Shown here piece by piece: positions 17,882 through 28,028 of a DNA stretch of 64,000 nucleotides. The DNA comes from Oxalobacter sp. (GTDB lineage: Bacteria; Pseudomonadota; Gammaproteobacteria; Burkholderiales; Burkholderiaceae_D): positions 62,001 through 126,000 of the forward strand of contig QZKY01000015.1 in NCBI GenBank assembly GCA_003605115.1, read 5' to 3'. A program made the position numbers and the translations under genes. Positions within the stretch are counted from its first letter, which is position 1; the number at the start of each line of letters is the position of its first letter. The notes beneath the pieces were generated by a model that ran no database searches, was not told where the DNA came from, and was given only the letters and a program-made list of their open reading frames with translations.

Positions 17882-18940
17882 GTGAAGGAATATTCGCGTG
17901 AAATTAGAATATTCATACATGCTCCCAATGTTCACCAAGGAGGTGGAGCTGCGTTGCTGATCGAGCTTCTCCGAGCTGCTTCTCGTCTTGATACTGTATC
18001 CATTACAATTGATGCGCGCATGGTGCTGCCCAATGATTTGTCTTTAATGAATGTAACACGTGTATCCCCGACTTTGTTTAGTCGATTGCAGGCTGAATGG
18101 CGGTTGGCAAAAGCTGTCCAGCTAAATGACATAGTGCTTTGTTTCGGTAATCTTCCTCCCTTTTTCAAACTGGGTGGGAAAGCTACGGTCTTTCTGCAGA
18201 ATCGCTATCTGGTTGACTGGTCACCCTCCTTTACTGATTTACCTCTTAAAGTCAAAGCGAGATTATTAGTGGAGAGGTTTTGGTTGTATTGGAGACGCAA
18301 AAATGCTGAGAGTTACTTCGTACAAACTCCTTCAATGGAGCGACTGACCAAAGCCAGACTTGGAGTAAGAGTGCGCTCTTTCGCGTTTGTTCCTGAAGTC
18401 TTCAGTCCAATCAGTACCTTGACGGAGGAAAGAAAAAAAGTTGAATATGATTTTCTTTATGTTGCCTCTGGTGAACCGCATAAAAACCATAAGGTTCTCG
18501 TGGAGGCATGGAGGAATTTGGCAGAAGAAGGTATATTTCCATCACTTGCACTAACTCTTTCACTACATGATGCCCCTCAGCTCTTGAATGAAATTAATCA
18601 GATATCTACTGTCGAAGGCTTGCGAGTGCATAATCTTGGCATTATTTCTCGTGAAAAATTATTAGTCTTGTATGGACAAGTTGGAGCCATAATCTATCCA
18701 TCTGAGTTTGAATCTTTTGGCTTGCCATTGCTGGAAGCCACAGCTGCAGGCCTACCAATACTTGCAGCTGAATTGGATTATGTGAGAGATGTAATTGATC
18801 CTGTGGAAAGTTTCAACCCCAAGTCACCTATATCAATAGCACGTGCAGTTAAAAGGTACATGGGATTAAAAGAGAGAGTGGCGCCTATTAAAACAGCAAA
18901 GGAATTTTTGCAGCACTGCATAGATGAGGAAAAAAATTGA
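17882..18940 (+). CDS. Family 4-like glycosyltransferase (GT-B fold)
   Basis: A 352-residue GT-B transferase. A glycine-rich acceptor loop HQGGGAALLIELL lies at residues 17-29, and the donor-binding C-terminal half contains DFLYVASGEPHKNH. The E-x7-E-like retaining motif is PSEFESFGLPLLEATAAGLP at about residues 275-294. It begins at GTG 17882 after AAAGGCGAGG and overlaps the next gene by four bases. Donor unknown; the cluster offers GDP-, CDP- and UDP-sugars. Confidence 0.82.
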   Translation: MKEYSREIRIFIHAPNVHQGGGAALLIELLRAASRLDTVSITIDARMVLPNDLSLMNVTRVSPTLFSRLQAEWRLAKAVQLNDIVLCFGNLPPFFKLGGKATVFLQNRYLVDWSPSFTDLPLKVKARLLVERFWLYWRRKNAESYFVQTPSMERLTKARLGVRVRSFAFVPEVFSPISTLTEERKKVEYDFLYVASGEPHKNHKVLVEAWRNLAEEGIFPSLALTLSLHDAPQLLNEINQISTVEGLRVHNLGIISREKLLVLYGQVGAIIYPSEFESFGLPLLEATAAGLPILAAELDYVRDVIDPVESFNPKSPISIARAVKRYMGLKERVAPIKTAKEFLQHCIDEEKN

Positions 18941-20163
18941 GATTGTTAGTGGTGACTCAATACTATTGGCCTGAGAATTTCAGAATTAATGAGGTTGTAT
19001 ACACGCTTGCCCAAAATGGTATTACTGTAGAAGTACTTACCGGAAAGCCGAATTACCCTCACGGTAAATGTTTTGAAGGATATAAGGCATGGGGATGCAC
19101 AAGAGAGGAGCGGCATGGGGTAACGGCGCACCGAATACCCATGGTGCCACGCGGTAAGAGCGCTGTTGGACTTATTCTTAACTATCTTTCGTTTGTGCTG
19201 TCAGGTCTTTTTTTTGGGTCTTTTGTGCTGCGGAAACGAAGCTACGATGCAATTTTTGTTTTTGCGCCTTCGCCCATATTGCAGGCCATTCCTGCAATCT
19301 TTCTGGGCTGGTGGAAAAAGATTCCAGTTTTGTTATGGGTACAGGATTTATGGCCGGAGAGTTTGTCGGCAACGGGGTATGTAAAAAATAGTGTCTTATT
19401 AAAATTGATAGAGTATGTCGTTAAGGGGATTTACCGTGGGGTTGACCTTTTGTTGGTTCAATCTAGGGCTTTTATTCCACAAGTGAGGCACCTCGCAGGA
19501 AAGACCCCCGTCGTGTATTACCCAAACTCTTTTATTGAGTGGAGCTTAGATTCAGCATATCAAATTGATTGTGTAGGCTTGAAAAGCCATTTTTCTGTGC
19601 TTTTTGCAGGAAATATTGGCAACGCTCAAGCGATAAACATAATTTTAGAAGCTGCAGAAACCTTGAAAAATGTTCAGGATTTGAGTTTTGTTCTTGTTGG
19701 AGATGGTAGTAGACGAGAATGGGTGAAGAACGAAATTCAGAGTCGTGGACTGAAAAATATTTTTTTGCCTGGCAGTTATCCTGTTGAAGCCATGCCTTCC
19801 ATCATGGAACAGGCTTCAGTACTTTTGGTAACCTTGGCGGATACCAAAATTTTTCGTAAAACCATACCCAGCAAGCTGCAGGCATACTTGGCTGCTGGCA
19901 AGCCGGTTTTGGCCAGCTTGAATGGTGCGGGCGCAGATCTGGTACTAGAAGCTCAGGCTGGGCTCGTAGCGCCTGCGGAAGATGCAGGTGCATTGGTAGA
20001 GGCAATCCTGCGTTTGAAAGGGATGTCACAGGAAGATCGGGACGTACTTGGAAAAAATGGCAGAGCCTATTTCCTCAAGCACTTTTCGCATGAGAAATTG
20101 GTTAAAGATTTGATTCAGCATATACAGTCAACTATTGACCAGCCTCGAAAAGGAGTCTTATGA
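18937..20163 (+). CDS. wbuB: WbuB/WcaI-type family 4 glycosyltransferase
   Basis: A 408-residue GT-B transferase starting at TTG 18937, overlapping the upstream stop (TTGA) with GAGG in front. The N-terminus LLVVTQYYWPENFRINE and LTGKPNYPHGK are characteristic of WbuB-type transferases, which add L-fucosamine or similar L-sugars. In E. coli O26-like loci wbuB stands next to fnlA, fnlB and fnlC; here it precedes the same three-step module in a different order. The C-terminal retaining motif region is PSKLQAYLAAGKPVLASLNG. The donor is probably the UDP-L-sugar made by the next three genes. Confidence 0.8.
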   Translation: MRLLVVTQYYWPENFRINEVVYTLAQNGITVEVLTGKPNYPHGKCFEGYKAWGCTREERHGVTAHRIPMVPRGKSAVGLILNYLSFVLSGLFFGSFVLRKRSYDAIFVFAPSPILQAIPAIFLGWWKKIPVLLWVQDLWPESLSATGYVKNSVLLKLIEYVVKGIYRGVDLLLVQSRAFIPQVRHLAGKTPVVYYPNSFIEWSLDSAYQIDCVGLKSHFSVLFAGNIGNAQAINIILEAAETLKNVQDLSFVLVGDGSRREWVKNEIQSRGLKNIFLPGSYPVEAMPSIMEQASVLLVTLADTKIFRKTIPSKLQAYLAAGKPVLASLNGAGADLVLEAQAGLVAPAEDAGALVEAILRLKGMSQEDRDVLGKNGRAYFLKHFSHEKLVKDLIQHIQSTIDQPRKGVL

Positions 20164-21026
20164 GAATTTTGGTATTGGGTGCAAGCGGCATGCTCGGGAG
20201 TGCTATGGTGCGCGTGATGTCTGAACGTCATGATCTAGAAATTTTTGGCACGCTTCGCTCCCCTTTGCCTGATTTCGAAAGAATAATGAAGGGAGTTCAT
20301 TTTCTGCATGGAATATACGCCCATGAGCCAGATAGTTTGGCTTCCGCGCTTTCAGCATGTCGGCCTGACGTTGTAGTAAATTGTATTGGACTGGTAAAGC
20401 AGATATCGACATCAGATGGGCCGCTTGATGCCATACCAATAAATAGTATTCTCCCCCATCGCTTGGCCAGATTTTGCGAACTTTCGGGGGCGCGACTTGT
20501 TCATATAAGCACTGACTGCGTATTTAGCGGAAGTAGAGGAAATTACAAAGAATCTGATGCGCCGGATGCTCAAGATCTTTATGGGCGCTCAAAATTATTG
20601 GGAGAGGTGGATTATCCGCATGCCATTACGATTCGGACTTCCATGATCGGACACGAGTTGCGTGGCGGCCACAGTCTAGTGGAATGGTTCATGTCGCAGA
20701 AATATAGCTGCCTTGGCTATGAGCGCGCAATTTTCTCCGGGGTACCTACAGTTGTATTGTCGCGCATGATTCGGGATATTATCTTGCCGCGACGCGATTT
20801 ACATGGCGTATATCACGCAGCAGCAGAGCCTATTTCAAAGTTTGATTTGTTAAAGCTAATTGCGGAAAAATACAAAAAAAAGATAAAAATCATTCCAGAT
20901 GCAAAAGTGGCTATTGACCGTTCATTGGATGGGAGTCGTTTACAGGAAGAAACCGGGTTTATCGCCCCCTCATGGCCGGAGTTGATTGACGTAATGTATT
21001 CATCTCATCGAGGCACACATGTTTGA
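20160..21026 (+). CDS. RmlD-like NAD(P)-dependent 4-reductase of the UDP-L-sugar module
   Basis: A 288-residue extended SDR with VLGASGMLGSAM at residues 4-15, NCIGLVKQ, HISTDCVFSG and the Tyr/Lys pair YGRSK, all as in RmlD. It stands where fnlB/capF occurs in FucNAc loci. CapF-type enzymes carry an extra C-terminal cupin domain (about 370 residues in total), which is absent here. From memory, the cupin-less RmlD-type variant WbvR of Vibrio cholerae O37 gives UDP-L-rhamnosamine/L-quinovosamine products. A strong AAGGAG ribosome-binding site precedes ATG 20160, which overlaps the previous stop. Confidence 0.78.
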   Translation: MRILVLGASGMLGSAMVRVMSERHDLEIFGTLRSPLPDFERIMKGVHFLHGIYAHEPDSLASALSACRPDVVVNCIGLVKQISTSDGPLDAIPINSILPHRLARFCELSGARLVHISTDCVFSGSRGNYKESDAPDAQDLYGRSKLLGEVDYPHAITIRTSMIGHELRGGHSLVEWFMSQKYSCLGYERAIFSGVPTVVLSRMIRDIILPRRDLHGVYHAAAEPISKFDLLKLIAEKYKKKIKIIPDAKVAIDRSLDGSRLQEETGFIAPSWPELIDVMYSSHRGTHV

Positions 21027-22032
21027 TGACAAGACATTGATGATAACTGGTGGAACCGGTTCATTCGGTAACACCGTTCTGAAGCGCTTTTTGTCGTCCG
21101 ACGTGCGTGAAATACGTATTTTCAGCAGGGATGAGAAAAAACAGGAGGATATGCGTATTGAGTTAAACCACCCCAAGTTGCGCTTTTATATAGGTGATGT
21201 GCGCGAAGAGAGTAGTGTATGTCAAGCCATGAAAGGGGTGGACTATGTGTTTCACGCTGCAGCGCTGAAGCAGGTGCCTTCCTGTGAATTCTATCCAATG
21301 GAGGCGCTGCGAACGAATGTCATGGGAACAGAAAATGTACTGAATGCGGCAGCGCAGTGCGGAGTTGATCGTGTTGTGGTCTTGTCGACTGATAAGGCAG
21401 TATATCCAATTAATGCCATGGGGATATCAAAAGCTATGGCTGAAAAGGTGATGGTAGCAAAAGCGCGTTTGCAACAGGCAGGAGAAACAGTTTTTTGCGC
21501 AACGCGTTATGGCAATGTTATGGCATCGCGTGGTTCGGTAATCCCTCTTTTTGTTACACAAATAAAAAATGGTCAGCCGTTGACGGTTACCGATCCTAAT
21601 ATGACTCGTTTTCTGATGTCGCTAGAGGATTCCGTTGATTTGGTGCTGTACGCGTTTGCCAACAGCCAGCAGGGCGACATTTTTGTACAGAAAGCGCCGG
21701 CCTCAACAGTTGGTGATCTAGCTCAAGCGCTGAAGGAGGTGTTTGATAAGCCTGACTTGGAAACTCGGGTGATTGGCACTCGACACGGTGAGAAGTTGTA
21801 TGAGTCATTAATTTCTCGCGAGGAGATGGCGCGTGCAGTTGATATGGGGGGGTATTATCGAATCCCGGCTGATAATCGAGATCTAAATTACGCTAAGTAT
21901 TTTAGCGAGGGCGAAACCGATATCTCACAACTTGATGATTATACGTCCCATAACACTCGCAGACTGAGTGTCAGGGAAATTAAAGATCTGCTCTTGAAGT
22001 TGGATTATATTAAGAAAGAGATCCATGCTTAA
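21019..22032 (+). CDS. fnlA: UDP-GlcNAc 5-inverting 4,6-dehydratase (FnlA/CapE/WbjB family)
   Basis: A 337-residue enzyme acting on UDP-GlcNAc as 4,6-dehydratase with C5/C3 epimerisation, the entry to L-configured N-acetylated 6-deoxy sugars. ITGGTGSFGNT (residues 9-19) binds the cofactor. VLSTDKAVYPINAMGISKAM shows the family's replacement of the usual Tyr by Met in MGISK. FIVQKAP-like (here IFVQKAP) and GTRHGEKLYE are also diagnostic. It overlaps both neighbours by about eight bases, so the three genes are one translational unit. Confidence 0.9.
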   Translation: MFDDKTLMITGGTGSFGNTVLKRFLSSDVREIRIFSRDEKKQEDMRIELNHPKLRFYIGDVREESSVCQAMKGVDYVFHAAALKQVPSCEFYPMEALRTNVMGTENVLNAAAQCGVDRVVVLSTDKAVYPINAMGISKAMAEKVMVAKARLQQAGETVFCATRYGNVMASRGSVIPLFVTQIKNGQPLTVTDPNMTRFLMSLEDSVDLVLYAFANSQQGDIFVQKAPASTVGDLAQALKEVFDKPDLETRVIGTRHGEKLYESLISREEMARAVDMGGYYRIPADNRDLNYAKYFSEGETDISQLDDYTSHNTRRLSVREIKDLLLKLDYIKKEIHA

Positions 22033-23152
22033 AGTTATGACGATTGTGGGTACTCGACCAGAGCTAATTAAAATGAGTCGAGTTATTGCCGAGTTTGATC
22101 AGCATACTCACCATGTTTTGGTTCATACAGGACAAAATTACGATTACGAATTAAACCAGATTTTTTTTGAAGATTTAGGTATTCGTAAGCCGGATTACTT
22201 CCTGGATGCCGTTGGTGAGAATGCGGTGCAAACTATTGCACGAGTTATAGAGAAATCAGATTCTGTAATGGGAAATGAAAAACCAGATGCTGTAATGCTG
22301 TATGGTGATACAAACTCATGTTTGGCTGTGATTGCAGCCAAGCGTCGCAAAATTCCTGTGTTTCATATGGAAGCAGGTAACCGCTGTTTTGATCAGCGCG
22401 TTCCCGAGGAATTGAATCGGAAAGTCGTTGATCATTTGAGCGACATCAATATGGTACTCACGGAGCATGCAAGACGATATTTGCTTGCAGAAGGGATTAG
22501 GGGAGAGACGATTATTAAGACGGGCTCGCACATGCGCGAAGTCTTAAATTATTACAAGCCACACATTGACGCCTCTGAAATTTTGTCAAAGCTGGATTTG
22601 CAAGAGAAAAGTTATTTTCTAGTAAGCATTCACCGTGAAGAAAATGTCGATTCTACTGAAAATTTAGTTGAAATTATTCGAGCCCTGAATGGGTTGGCGC
22701 AGGAATATAAAGTGCCCATTATTGTTTCAACTCATCCGCGAACACGCAAGCGACTGGATGCTATGGACTCAAATGGAATTGATCCACTAATTCAGTTTTT
22801 AAAGCCGTTTGGTTTCTTAGATTACATAAAACTGCAGTTGGGGGCGCTGTGCGTACTTTCAGATAGTGGCACCATTACAGAGGAGACGGCTTTGCTTAAT
22901 CTTTCTGCGGTTACTCTTCGGCAGGCGCATGAGCGACCAGAAGGAATGGATGCCGGAACGTTAATTATGGCAGGAATAAAATCGTCCTCTGTGCTTGACG
23001 CTGTACGAGTCACGATATCTCAATATGACGCAAATTTTAATCGTGGACAGGTTGTGGATTACGCGCCAGAGGATGTGTCACGCCAAGTTCTTAAAATTGT
23101 TCACAGCTACATAGATTACGTAAACCGCACAGTCTGGTCAAAAGACTTGTAA
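22025..23152 (+). CDS. fnlC: UDP-N-acetyl-hexosamine 2-epimerase, non-hydrolysing (FnlC/WbvD/WbjD family)
   Basis: A 375-residue 2-epimerase that completes the UDP-L-sugar. The N-terminus IVGTRPELIKMSRVI and HTGQNYDYELNQIFFEDL are the epimerase signatures. HMEAGNRCFDQRVPEE, the His of SIHREENVD and LSDSGTITEE complete the active site. It starts inside the 3' end of fnlA. A gene boundary with an 89-base spacer follows. The product is UDP-L-FucNAc or UDP-L-QuiNAc depending on the stereochemistry of the reductase upstream. Confidence 0.9.
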   Translation: MLKVMTIVGTRPELIKMSRVIAEFDQHTHHVLVHTGQNYDYELNQIFFEDLGIRKPDYFLDAVGENAVQTIARVIEKSDSVMGNEKPDAVMLYGDTNSCLAVIAAKRRKIPVFHMEAGNRCFDQRVPEELNRKVVDHLSDINMVLTEHARRYLLAEGIRGETIIKTGSHMREVLNYYKPHIDASEILSKLDLQEKSYFLVSIHREENVDSTENLVEIIRALNGLAQEYKVPIIVSTHPRTRKRLDAMDSNGIDPLIQFLKPFGFLDYIKLQLGALCVLSDSGTITEETALLNLSAVTLRQAHERPEGMDAGTLIMAGIKSSSVLDAVRVTISQYDANFNRGQVVDYAPEDVSRQVLKIVHSYIDYVNRTVWSKDL

Positions 23153-23250
23153 ATGACCTTCTGTAAAGCACTATTTTCCGCCACCAGATTCACTCCTTGC
23201 TCCGATTATGAGTGTTGACAGTTAAGTAATTCAAAAAATCTTTGAAAACA

Positions 23251-24192
23251 ATGATGGAGAAAATTCTGGTTACCGGGGCTAATGGTTTTGTTGGAGGTGC
23301 GCTCTGTAAGCATTTGGATAAAACTGACAAAGATGTAATACGCGCAGTGCGTAGCATTACATCTCCTAATGAAACAGAATTTGATGGCATTGACCCTGAC
23401 GGTAAATATGATGCTGTCTTGACAGAGGTCGACGTAGTCATACATCTTGCCGCCCGTGTACACGTCATGCAAGACACGGCAGCGAATCCACTGGATGCCT
23501 TTCGTGAAGTAAATACCTACGGCACCTTGAATCTCGCGCGTCAGGCTGCTGAATGTGGTGTGCGGCGTTTCATTTTTCTCAGTAGCGTGAAGGTTAATGG
23601 TGAAAGCGGTACATTTTCAGATGAGAGCGCACCGCAGCCAAAAGACCCTTATGGCGTCTCAAAATGGGAAGCCGAAGAGGGTTTAAAAAAAATTTGCAGC
23701 GAAACTGGTATGGAAGTCGTTATTTTGCGCCCGCCGCTGGTTTATGGTTCGGGGGTTACAGCCAATTTTCTTCAGTTGATGCGCGCAGTGGATAGGGGGA
23801 TTCCCTTGCCTTTGGGTGCTATTGATAATCGGCGCAGTCTGATTTACATCGGTAATCTGGTGGATGTCATCACGCGCTGTCTGGATCATCCCGCAGTAGC
23901 AGGCAAGACTTATTTGGTAAGTGATGGAGAAGATGTTTCCACCACCCTGCTGATCAGGAAGCTGGCAAAAGCATTGGGGCGTTCACCGCGTTTGCTTCCC
24001 ATTCCTTCCAGCGCGTTACGTCTAGCAGGGCGTTTGCTAGGGAAGGGACAGCAGATGGATCGGTTGCTGGATTCGCTTGCTGTTGATGCTGGTAGCATTT
24101 GTAAAGATCTTGACTGGAAGCCGCCTTTTACGATGGATGAGGGGTTGAAGGCGGCGACGGAGTGGTATCGTAAGCTTCGATCAGATCGGTGA
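23251..24192 (+). CDS. wbpV: UDP-4-keto-sugar 4-reductase, WbpV-like SDR
   Basis: An extended SDR of 313 residues with LVTGANGFVGGALCKHL near residue 5, HLAARVHVMQD, FLSSVKVNGE and the Tyr/Lys pair in YGVSKWEAE. In Pseudomonas-type loci WbpV reduces the product of WbpM to UDP-D-QuiNAc, and wbpV, wbpL and wbpM stand together. Here wbpM follows but the WbpL-type initiating transferase is missing between them. ATG 23251 (next ATG 23254) is preferred to the in-frame TTG at 23242. No strong ribosome-binding site is visible. Confidence 0.78.
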   Translation: MMEKILVTGANGFVGGALCKHLDKTDKDVIRAVRSITSPNETEFDGIDPDGKYDAVLTEVDVVIHLAARVHVMQDTAANPLDAFREVNTYGTLNLARQAAECGVRRFIFLSSVKVNGESGTFSDESAPQPKDPYGVSKWEAEEGLKKICSETGMEVVILRPPLVYGSGVTANFLQLMRAVDRGIPLPLGAIDNRRSLIYIGNLVDVITRCLDHPAVAGKTYLVSDGEDVSTTLLIRKLAKALGRSPRLLPIPSSALRLAGRLLGKGQQMDRLLDSLAVDAGSICKDLDWKPPFTMDEGLKAATEWYRKLRSDR

Positions 24193-24207
24193 GTGGTGTG
24201 AGTCGTT

Positions 24208-24246
24208 CACCCCCATCCCCACCTTCCCCCTGCGAGGGGGAAGGGG
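24208..24246. repeat. Dispersed GC-rich palindromic repeat, copy 1
   Basis: A C-rich run CACCCCCATCCCCACC is followed by a hairpin with arms CCTTCCCCC (24222-24230) and GGGGGAAGG (24236-24244) and a five-base loop. Two more copies lie at 32848-32887 (opposite orientation) and 32927-32964. It lies between wbpV and wbpM. Such mobile palindromic units are frequent between genes in betaproteobacteria. There is no T-run, so it is not a standard intrinsic terminator. Confidence 0.75.
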
Positions 24247-24334
24247 TTTAAAGGTAGTCGTTTAAAAATACCGTTTAAAAATGCCGCAGGATTTAGTAAC
24301 TCTCAATAACATGTGAGGGAGCTGGCAAATCTCT

Positions 24335-26269
24335 ATGCAAAAAAGACTGAATTATCTCGCCCAACCTGTTCTGGCCATGCCGCGCGTCGCCAAACGGATG
24401 CTCGTGCTTGGGGTTGACGCAGGCTTATGCGTCTTGACAGTTTGGTTATCGCTCTACTTGCGCTTGGGCGAATTCGTTGCCTTGTCCGGTACAGCGCTGT
24501 GGGCGGCGGTGGCGTCTGTTGTTATCGCCATTCCCATTTTTATTGTCGCGGGGATGTATCGCGCTATTTTTCGCTATTCAGGTTGGCCAGCGTTGATGAC
24601 GGTCACCAAAGCGACGGCTGCTTATGGGATTCTTTATGCCGCAGTTTTTACTGCGATCGGTTTTCAAAGGGTGCCAAGAACCGTTGGCTTGATTCAGCCA
24701 ATACTATTGTTGTTAACGGTAGGTGCGTCTCGCGCCGTAGCGCGTTTCTGGTTGGGTGGATTGTATCAAAATGAACTGAAGTTGGCTGCTCTGCCAAAGG
24801 CATTGATTTATGGCGCAGGCAGTGCTGGCAGGCAGTTGGTGGCGGCAATGCGTAACAGCCAGGAAATGCGCGTGATTGGTTTCTTGGATGATGATGACCG
24901 TTTACATGGTCATATCTTGAATGGGCAGCCCATTTACAGTCCGGCGGATTTGCCCGGTTTGGTGGAAACTCAGCAGGTTAGTGTTGTCCTTCTCGCGCTG
25001 CCTTCCATTAACCGCAAGCGTCGCAATGAAATCCTGCGCCAAATGCAAAGCGCCAAAGTATCGGTTAGAACCTTGCCGAGTATTGCGGATCTCGCGCAAG
25101 GGAAGGTGAGCGTTTCGGATTTGCGTGATCTGGATATTGATGATCTGCTGGGGCGTGAGCCGGTAACACCTAATCACATTTTGCTTGGCAAAAATATTCT
25201 TGGCAAAACCGTACTGGTAACAGGGGCGGGCGGTTCCATCGGAAGTGAATTGTGCCGCCAAATCATGAAAGTGAATCCTGCAGTTCTTTTGCTGATTGAT
25301 CAAAGCGAGTTTGCACTCTATGAGATTCACGAAGAGCTGCATGAAAAATCGCTTGATTCAAAAGTGAAATTGGTTCCCTTGCTGGCGTCTGTGCGCGATC
25401 AAACGCGCATGCGGGAAATTATGTCAGCTTGGAAGCCGGATACCGTTTATCATGCGGCGGCTTACAAGCATGTGCCATTGGTAGAACACAACCCTGCCGA
25501 GGGCATCAAAAACAATGTCCTTGGAACCGTCATAACGGCGCTTGTGGCACAAGAGCAAGACATTTCTGACTTCGTCCTGATTAGTACGGACAAGGCTGTT
25601 CGCCCGACGAATATTATGGGTGCAAGCAAACGCTTGGCCGAAATGGCTTTGCAAGCGTTGGCAGCTAAATCCAATAGCACAAAATTCTCGATGGTGCGCT
25701 TCGGGAATGTGCTGGGATCATCCGGTTCAGTCGTGCCAAAGTTTCGTGAGCAAATTCGGAATGGCGGCCCCATTACATTGACGCATCAAGAAATTACCCG
25801 TTACTTCATGACAATTCCCGAGGCCGCCCAATTGGTCATTCAGGCAGGCGCAATGGCCAGAGGCGGTGATGTGTTTGTGCTGGATATGGGGCAACCAGTC
25901 AAGATTAAAGATCTTGCGCAAAGCATGATTGAGCTCTCGGGTTTGACGCTTCGTGACGATGTGAATCCGGATGGCGACATCGAAATCGAAATTACCGGTT
26001 TGCGTCCCGGGGAAAAACTCTATGAAGAATTGCTCATTGGGGATAATCCGCAGCCAACATCACACCCGCGCATCATGAAAGCGCATGAAGATTTTCTTCC
26101 CTGGAATGCATTGCAGGAGAAACTAAGTGCTCTCGAATTAGCACTGGATGTGAATGATGTAGGCGTGATTCGTCTGATGCTTCAGCAACTGGTGGTGGGT
26201 TACACGCCCAACGAAGAGATTGTGGATTGGGTGCATCTGGCGCATGAGTCCGAAGTTGAGGTGGTATGA
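24335..26269 (+). CDS. wbpM: Membrane-anchored UDP-GlcNAc 4,6-dehydratase (WbpM/PglF/FlaA1 family)
   Basis: A 644-residue polysaccharide dehydratase. Residues about 22-130 contain about four membrane spans. A CoA-binding-like Rossmann domain follows with YGAGSAGRQL at about 150-159. The catalytic dehydratase domain starts with VTGAGGSIGSELCRQ at about 296. RPTNIMGASKRLAE shows the Met-for-Tyr replacement typical of this family, and FGNVLGSSGSVVPKF is diagnostic. The product, UDP-4-keto-6-deoxy-GlcNAc, feeds the WbpV-like reductase. It is the last gene of the polysaccharide locus and faces mtnA convergently, with only about 24 bases between the stops. Confidence 0.92.
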   Translation: MQKRLNYLAQPVLAMPRVAKRMLVLGVDAGLCVLTVWLSLYLRLGEFVALSGTALWAAVASVVIAIPIFIVAGMYRAIFRYSGWPALMTVTKATAAYGILYAAVFTAIGFQRVPRTVGLIQPILLLLTVGASRAVARFWLGGLYQNELKLAALPKALIYGAGSAGRQLVAAMRNSQEMRVIGFLDDDDRLHGHILNGQPIYSPADLPGLVETQQVSVVLLALPSINRKRRNEILRQMQSAKVSVRTLPSIADLAQGKVSVSDLRDLDIDDLLGREPVTPNHILLGKNILGKTVLVTGAGGSIGSELCRQIMKVNPAVLLLIDQSEFALYEIHEELHEKSLDSKVKLVPLLASVRDQTRMREIMSAWKPDTVYHAAAYKHVPLVEHNPAEGIKNNVLGTVITALVAQEQDISDFVLISTDKAVRPTNIMGASKRLAEMALQALAAKSNSTKFSMVRFGNVLGSSGSVVPKFREQIRNGGPITLTHQEITRYFMTIPEAAQLVIQAGAMARGGDVFVLDMGQPVKIKDLAQSMIELSGLTLRDDVNPDGDIEIEITGLRPGEKLYEELLIGDNPQPTSHPRIMKAHEDFLPWNALQEKLSALELALDVNDVGVIRLMLQQLVVGYTPNEEIVDWVHLAHESEVEVV

Positions 26270-26293
26270 TTCGTGATTGAATAAACGCGCCGC

Positions 26294-27340
<1,047 letters not shown>

Positions 27341-27362
27341 GGGTTCTTTTTGCATATTGGGT

Positions 27363-28028
27363 TTATTCGTGACGCTTCCATTGACCGTAAGTCTTGAACT
27401 GTTCGAGCACATCGGCCATTTGTGCAGGTGAAAGCAATTTGGGTTCGCCAATCTGCAAGACACGCCAATATTGCTCGCACAAGGATTCCACTTCCTCCGC
27501 AATAGCCAAGGCATGATCAAGATCGCGTCCCAGCGCAATCATGCCATGCTGAGCCAACAGGCAGGCGTATCGATCAGTCAGTGCGGTGAGGGCATGATCG
27601 GAAAGCGTTTGCGACCCAAACAAGGCATACGGCGCGCAACGGATGGAATCGCCGCCTGCCAGGGCAATCATGTAATGAAAAGGTGGGATGTCACGGTGCA
27701 GGCAAGCCAGTGTCGTCGCGAACGTGGCATGCGTATGGACGACTGCGCCAACATCGGGGCGCGCTGCGAGAATGTCGCGATGCATGCGCCATTCGCTGCT
27801 TGGCTTGGTATTGTTGATGGCCACTCTGGCATTTCCCTCGAAATCGAGTTTCACCATCATGTCAGATGTCAGCGCATCAACGCTGACGCCTGAGGGGGTC
27901 AGCAGCAAGCCGTCATTGCAGCGCACACTGATATTGCCGGATGTGCCGCGGTTCAAGCCGCGCGCGACCAGCTGCCGCGCTGCTGCCAGCATGGACTGAC
28001 GATGGGAATGTTCTTCAGGGCGATTCAT
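27363..28028 (-). CDS. Class II aldolase, probable 5-(methylthio)ribulose-1-phosphate aldolase (DHAP-shunt Ald2)
   Basis: A 221-residue zinc-dependent class II aldolase/adducin-family protein. GTSGNISVR lies at about residues 29-37, with SSEWRMHRDI, the zinc-binding HTH of VVHTHATFATTL and a third His in LLAQHGMIALG. It lies between mtnP and mtnA, overlapping mtnP by four bases. It resembles fuculose-phosphate-type aldolases, as described for the DHAP shunt, where methylthioribulose-1-phosphate is split into DHAP and an aldehyde. MtnB dehydratase belongs to the same superfamily and is the main alternative. No mtnC/mtnD is near. Confidence 0.72.
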   Translation of the reverse strand: MNRPEEHSHRQSMLAAARQLVARGLNRGTSGNISVRCNDGLLLTPSGVSVDALTSDMMVKLDFEGNARVAINNTKPSSEWRMHRDILAARPDVGAVVHTHATFATTLACLHRDIPPFHYMIALAGGDSIRCAPYALFGSQTLSDHALTALTDRYACLLAQHGMIALGRDLDHALAIAEEVESLCEQYWRVLQIGEPKLLSPAQMADVLEQFKTYGQWKRHE

